Assembly: GCA_015680685.1 (NCBI GenBank) | Contig: MNCI01010443.1 | Span: forward strand, 475,483 to 535,482 | DNA: 60,000 nucleotides | From: Gnetum montanum | Taxonomy: Eukaryota; Streptophyta; Gnetopsida; Gnetales; Gnetaceae | Direction: 5' to 3' | Part shown: positions 55,643-60,000 of the stretch, piece after piece | How the letters are laid out: every line of letters starts with the position of its first letter | How positions within the stretch are numbered: position 1 is the stretch's first letter | Translations under genes and position numbers: made by a program | The notes under the pieces: generated by a model | The model's input: only the letters and a program-made list of their open reading frames with translations | What the model was told of the DNA's origin: nothing | Databases searched by the model: none

Positions 55643-57986
55643 ATGATTCCCACAACCAATGTTGTTTCCACCTTGAACCTTGAGACTCCCTTCTTAGCTC
55701 AAAACACCATAAGTGCCGAGTGACCGCCTAGCCCAGTGATGGTGCCACATCAGTCTCTTAGGCTCTGACACCTCTCACTTGAGTGCTTAGCATAAGACAA
55801 AGAAAGCTATAACTTCATTTGTGCAAAGATCCAGGTAAATCTGCCCTTAGATTGCCAAGAATTCGAAGATAAATGTAACTTCGAGTTCCTTCATCAGAAC
55901 GGGAGGGAATTTATCCCTACCCCTGATGTTACCATCCACTTGATGGACACGTATCATTGGATTTTGGACTAGCTGATATGAGTTAGTAAGTCTAGGGAGC
56001 AAGATACGACGTCTCATTATGATGAAGCATTCTAGGATGGATAGGAAGACCTAGATTCCCATTCCAAGTATGGTGGCCAGACCTACCCTGCAATTATCCC
56101 TTCCATCGCTATCTTCTAGTCAAACCCACTTTTTGCTTCTATCCCCTTTATGATTAACACAACTCCGCCACAACCTACACTTTCGTCAGCCATGGGCAGT
56201 CATCCCATACTCTCAGCGCACCAACAAATTGCCCCTTTAGTTTCATTCCAAGACACACTCTCTCCTCTCTTTGCCCCATCATTGTACCAAGCGCTAGTCA
56301 CAGCTATATTGCCATACGTGCACACTATGCCTATGTTGCAATTATAGAGAGTTCCTTCTCCCATTCCATCATCTGCATCTGTTCCACCATTAGTGGCAGG
56401 CCCAGCCCCAATTGCATGGTGGACACCACAAAGCGTACCAAGTCCTGCAAGTGGTACAACCAGGCATAGGGCTATGGTCCGCCCCATTAGTCATACAAGT
56501 TACTAACCTCATAGCCCCACCAATGGTCATTGTATCATTGGCACAACCCACCGGGTGGTGGATGGCCTAAGCAGCATCATTCGTAGGAGTAGCACCAATA
56601 GTGCCCCCTATGGGCCAGGCCACTACCCTTCCACCGCAACCCCCATTGACATATATGACAGTTGTTCATGCAACTCAATAGTTGTTTGCAATGTCACCGG
56701 GTCTAGACCAAACGTTCCAACTTATTGAGATCCTCACTGAAGAGATTAAACATCTCAAAGCTGCCAGTTCTAATACGATGTAGGTCATGAATTTCTACCA
56801 TGATGACCCCATCAGCCCAGCTATCCCAATGCTCACATTACCCCTTGGGATGCCACTCCCCCAATTCACAAAATACAATGGGGAGGGAAATCCCAATGCA
56901 CATTTAGTTACATTCAGATCCAAATCTTTGTTGTTGCAATAAGGCCGCACACTATTATATGCATCTTTGTGATGTCTTTGATGTGCAAGGCTATGGACTA
57001 GTACCCCGCGCTCCCACATGCCTCCATCTCAACTTTAGAGGAGCTGCTAACTCAGTTTGTGACCCATTTCAAATATAACTTGAAACTGAAGGTCACGCTA
57101 GATCAGTTGATGAGTGTCAAGCAAGACCTACTAGAATCTGTTCAAAGGTTCATACAGTGGTGGAGCATCATCTTGAATGAGATCCGTGAGCCTATCATAG
57201 AGGCCCATTTTTTGGCTATCTTCAAAGGGGCAGTAAATGAATTTATTAAGTCAAAACTGTACTACCTAGCCCCATGCTCCCTTAATCAAGCTTTTGCTCA
57301 GATGAAGAGTATTCAAGACATGGCCAAAGATAGTAAAGACCCGGCCTATTTTGCATATAAAAACACATATACCAAAAAGGAAAAAAAAGAAGGGCAAGGT
57401 CATAATAACCATGGTGGCAATTATGGCAAACAAGGCCAAACCTAACAATAGTAACAATAAAAAGGTGGCTGTGGCAACAACATCTGGCTCAAGCAACACT
57501 GGTCAACCTTCAACATCAGCACCAGAGGCACCAATCCAACCTAAACCAAACTTCAAGTGCAAGGATCACTTCAAGTACACTCCTTTACCTATCAAGCCTT
57601 CAGAACTCCTAAAGCAACTGTTAGGAGCTAGGTATATCCAACACAAGTGGATGTTGGAGGAGGCGATTAAGCATCATAAGCAGTATTGTGAACTCCTTAC
57701 GGACCCCTCCTTAGCCACACCCAATGAGCTGCAAGTTCCTAAGAATTTTAGGCTAGAACGGTTTTGTGATTATCATCAACTGTGTGATCATGACATGAAC
57801 TATTGCCTAGCATTGAAGGATGACATTCAACGCATGATTGATCAGGGCAAGCTTGTCCTAGACAAAAGTAGTCTTGTCCATCCTAAAAACCAATCCATGC
57901 ATGTTTACAAGGACCCCCTCAATGCCAAAAATGTGGGGTATATCATCAACATGATTGGCATTGACAGTAACCCAGAACCACCATAG
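55643..57986 (+). pseudogene. Gag of element T
   Basis: Starts MIPTTNVVSTLNLETPF at 55643, similar in place and style to the Gag starts of L and R. The Pro/Thr-rich part lies at 56150-56347 and beyond. The capsid-like core spans about 56790-57445 with two shifts. The C-terminal part at 57351-57986 has KYTPLPIKPSELLKQLL, CDYHQLCDHDMNYC and LKDDIQRMIDQGKL. Not functional. Confidence 0.85.
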
Positions 57987-58599
57987 TAACCATTCATGGT
58001 GCATGTTCCTCAACGTAGCATGGCGACACCAACAATAGCAAAAAGGATGTTGTAACAACCATTCATCCTTAAAGTTCCTCCTTAGACATCTGCCCCTGCA
58101 CCTTTCGTGCTCAAACCGACAACGCTGCTTGGGCCAACACCATAGGCACCATTTGTCATTAGGGTGCCAAAACATTCAACTACCCTCATTACACAAAGTC
58201 AACCATCTAAAATAGCCCTACAACCCCCTCATTCAAAAAATGGGAAGAGAATTTAGTGGATAAGATGGCCAAGGAACGCACCACTTTAGGTCCTCCCAAG
58301 CCGCCCCCTTTGTCCTCGGCACCTGCAATCCCCTAATCATTGACAACTGATGATGATGCACAAAAGTAATCATCACCACCCCGTTCGAGAAAATAAAACC
58401 CTCAACCTGAAGCTCCCCCTCCTTGGGATATTCATCTCCTAGGAAGAATGGAGGAGGAGAAGGGTAATAGGCAAGATAATGGGTAGGATTTGTTCAATGC
58501 CCTCACCTAAGTCAAATAGGCTCTAAAACAAAAAGACACAACCTTGAGCTTATAGGACTTTCTAATGACCTCCACTGCATAATGTGAGGCCATGGTTCG

Positions 58600-59254
58600 C
58601 ATGTTAATGTCCATACCAGTTGACGAAAACATGCCAATAGAGGAGAAAGCAATCCATGCGGTCATACTTCCTTCTATAGTCAAAGAACCACGACCATCTC
58701 AATTGACATTCTACGATGCATCCATTAAGGATGACCCTGAAAAGGGTTAGGTAACAATGGCACCTATGTTCATCATGATTCAGGTCAGATAGCATAGGAT
58801 CCGAAGGGTACATGTTGATGATGGGGCTGCTACTAATGACATCCCTTTCCCCATAGTGGACAAATTGGGCTTGGTCGATCAAATCAAGCCCACGATGACA
58901 TCTTACTTAAAATTGTTTAACGGGGCACATATGTAGGTAAAAGGAACTATGCACATCAACTTTGTGGCAAGGGACCAATTCCCCACAAGTGTAGTATTCA
59001 TTGTGGTAGAGGAAATTCCTAGGTTCAACTTGATCCTGGGGAGATTGTGGCTGGTCCAATTGAGGGTTGTTTCCTCTCCAATACACCAGGAGATTCACTT
59101 GTCCTATGTAGGAGGGGAAGTTATAATTCATGGTGATGAAGTGGTTCCTCGAGCCATAAACAATGTAGGAATGGAGCAAGGATCAAAGATTGAAATCTCT
59201 GAAGATCGAACCCCATTCAAACTGAAACACCTAAACAAATTGAAATCGGTTTGA
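58600..59254 (+). pseudogene. Aspartic protease of element T
   Basis: RVHVDDGAATNDIPF near 58800-58860, then HINFVARDQFPTSVVFIVVEEIP, FNLILGRLWLVQL and HQEIHLSYVGGEVIIHGDE at 58949-59254. The DGA catalytic motif is present; stops break the frame. Confidence 0.85.
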
Positions 59255-59543
59255 ATGAAGAAGCAACATGGGTTGAGCTACCCTTTCAAATAGCAGATGA
59301 TGACATAAAGGAGTATTGTAACAAGGCCCCTCTGCTATACACATCACTAAGCCCACGATGGTTTAGGAAGCAGCTGCAAGAATAATCATTACTTGTGTTA
59401 GCACAACTACTTCACTACTTCCACCATGATTACTACTTGCATCAATGATACACCCACTATTTGCATTTTTTGCTTCACATTCATTTTTTACACTAGCGTC
59501 TTCCTCATTGTTTACATTGTCCATGTTACGTCCATTGTTTTCA

Positions 59544-59800
59544 TGACACTATGGCATGCTAAGGCCTAAAACTGGGAAATATTTTTTTTATTACCACCCC
59601 ATAATGACCCAGAATGGCTTGAAACTACCACTACAGCCCACTAAGGCCTAAAACTGGCAATTTCATTACTCTGAGACATTGACAAAAAACAAATAAAAAT
59701 AGATAAAAAAAATCATCATTAAGAAACAACCCAAATGGCCTAAAACTAGTAATGGTCCAAAATGGCCTTAAACTACTGTAATGACCCGAAATGGCATAAA
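59544..59800. repeat. Hairpin-motif array H, downstream of the protease of T
   Basis: About seven copies in reverse complement to the other arrays, as expected for an element on the opposite strand: GGCCTAAAACT at 59571 and 59646, and in full form GACCCGAAATGGCATAAAAC near 59783. The stems here are worn, mostly three to four pairs. Confidence 0.8.
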
Positions 59801-60000
59801 ACTAAAATGAGAAGCTCCCAATGAGTTTAAAAAGACAAAAATAAAAGTAAAAATAATACAATGCATTGGCCAAAATGAAATAAATTTCCTCACATTCCAT
59901 TCTTCATTCAATATCAATCAATAATGTTTACAAATTTTTTTGTAAATTCAAAGACAAGAATAAAATTCCTTGCCACTACACTATGAGTCTTCACCCACAC
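59801..60000. other. Start of the spacer of element T
   Basis: AT-rich, no gene; the window ends inside the element. Confidence 0.5.

Larger units (their letters stand above)
54600..60000 (+). mobile_element. Tat-type gypsy element T, truncated by the window
   Basis: LTR, primer-binding site, leader, gag, protease, then hairpin array H; the pol part would lie beyond 60000. Peptides match L and R throughout (for example NPNAHLVTFR, FKGAVNEFIKSKLYYLAP, VDDGAAT), more closely L. Several frameshifts and stops are present. The element faces away from L, so the two LTRs at 53.3-55.4 kb stand head to head. Confidence 0.78.

Overview
This window looks like repeat-dominated nuclear DNA of a land plant, most likely a gymnosperm or another large-genome seed plant. 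That assignment is an inference. It rests on one split plant NLR immune-receptor gene with a very long first intron, and on about 45 kb of nested, decayed LTR retrotransposons whose pol carries two RNase H domains, as in the Tat/Ogre lineage of Ty3/gypsy. No bacterial-type operon, rRNA, tRNA or CRISPR array was found.

Layout. 1-2.7 kb: upstream DNA with no gene I can support. 2.70-15.76 kb: an NLR gene on the + strand with seven exons, whose GT-AG junctions keep frame. Intron 1 (about 8.9 kb) holds a 6.5-kb LTR element without coding capacity (3516-9994, minus) and a worn LINE endonuclease fragment. A frameshift near 15.55 kb cuts off the last LRR segment. 15.8-17.8 kb: featureless apart from a 56-bp tandem duplication. 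17.8-20.9 kb: remains of a minus-strand gypsy-like element with a Gag fragment and a TGGTGCC-type primer-binding site. 20.9-23.1 kb: two diverged LTR-like sequences head to head. 23.6-36.74 kb: a minus-strand Tat-type element (element L) whose 5' LTR is split and resumes at 53.28 kb. 36,743-53,279: a complete minus-strand Tat-type element (element R), inserted into the LTR of element L with a GGTCT target duplication. 53.28-54.5 kb: the rest of the LTR of L. 54.6-60 kb: a plus-strand relative (element T), cut by the window end.

How the parts relate. L and R share the order gag-protease, a long spacer, (RT-RNH)-aRNH-integrase. In L, RT and the first RNase H are absent, yet the reading frame is kept across the junction. 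The spacer of L holds an antisense multi-exon gene with its own GA-tract and TATA box: a HAD/NIF-phosphatase-like domain, a transposon-protein-like domain, a coiled coil and an acidic tail. Each coding block is bordered by arrays of a short motif whose two arms change together and preserve a small hairpin. I count eight arrays (A to H) across four elements. This hairpin system and the antisense gene between two of its arrays are the most novel signals here.

Limits. Intron boundaries were read by eye, element borders without a clear TG..CA and target duplication are approximate, and no database search was possible.
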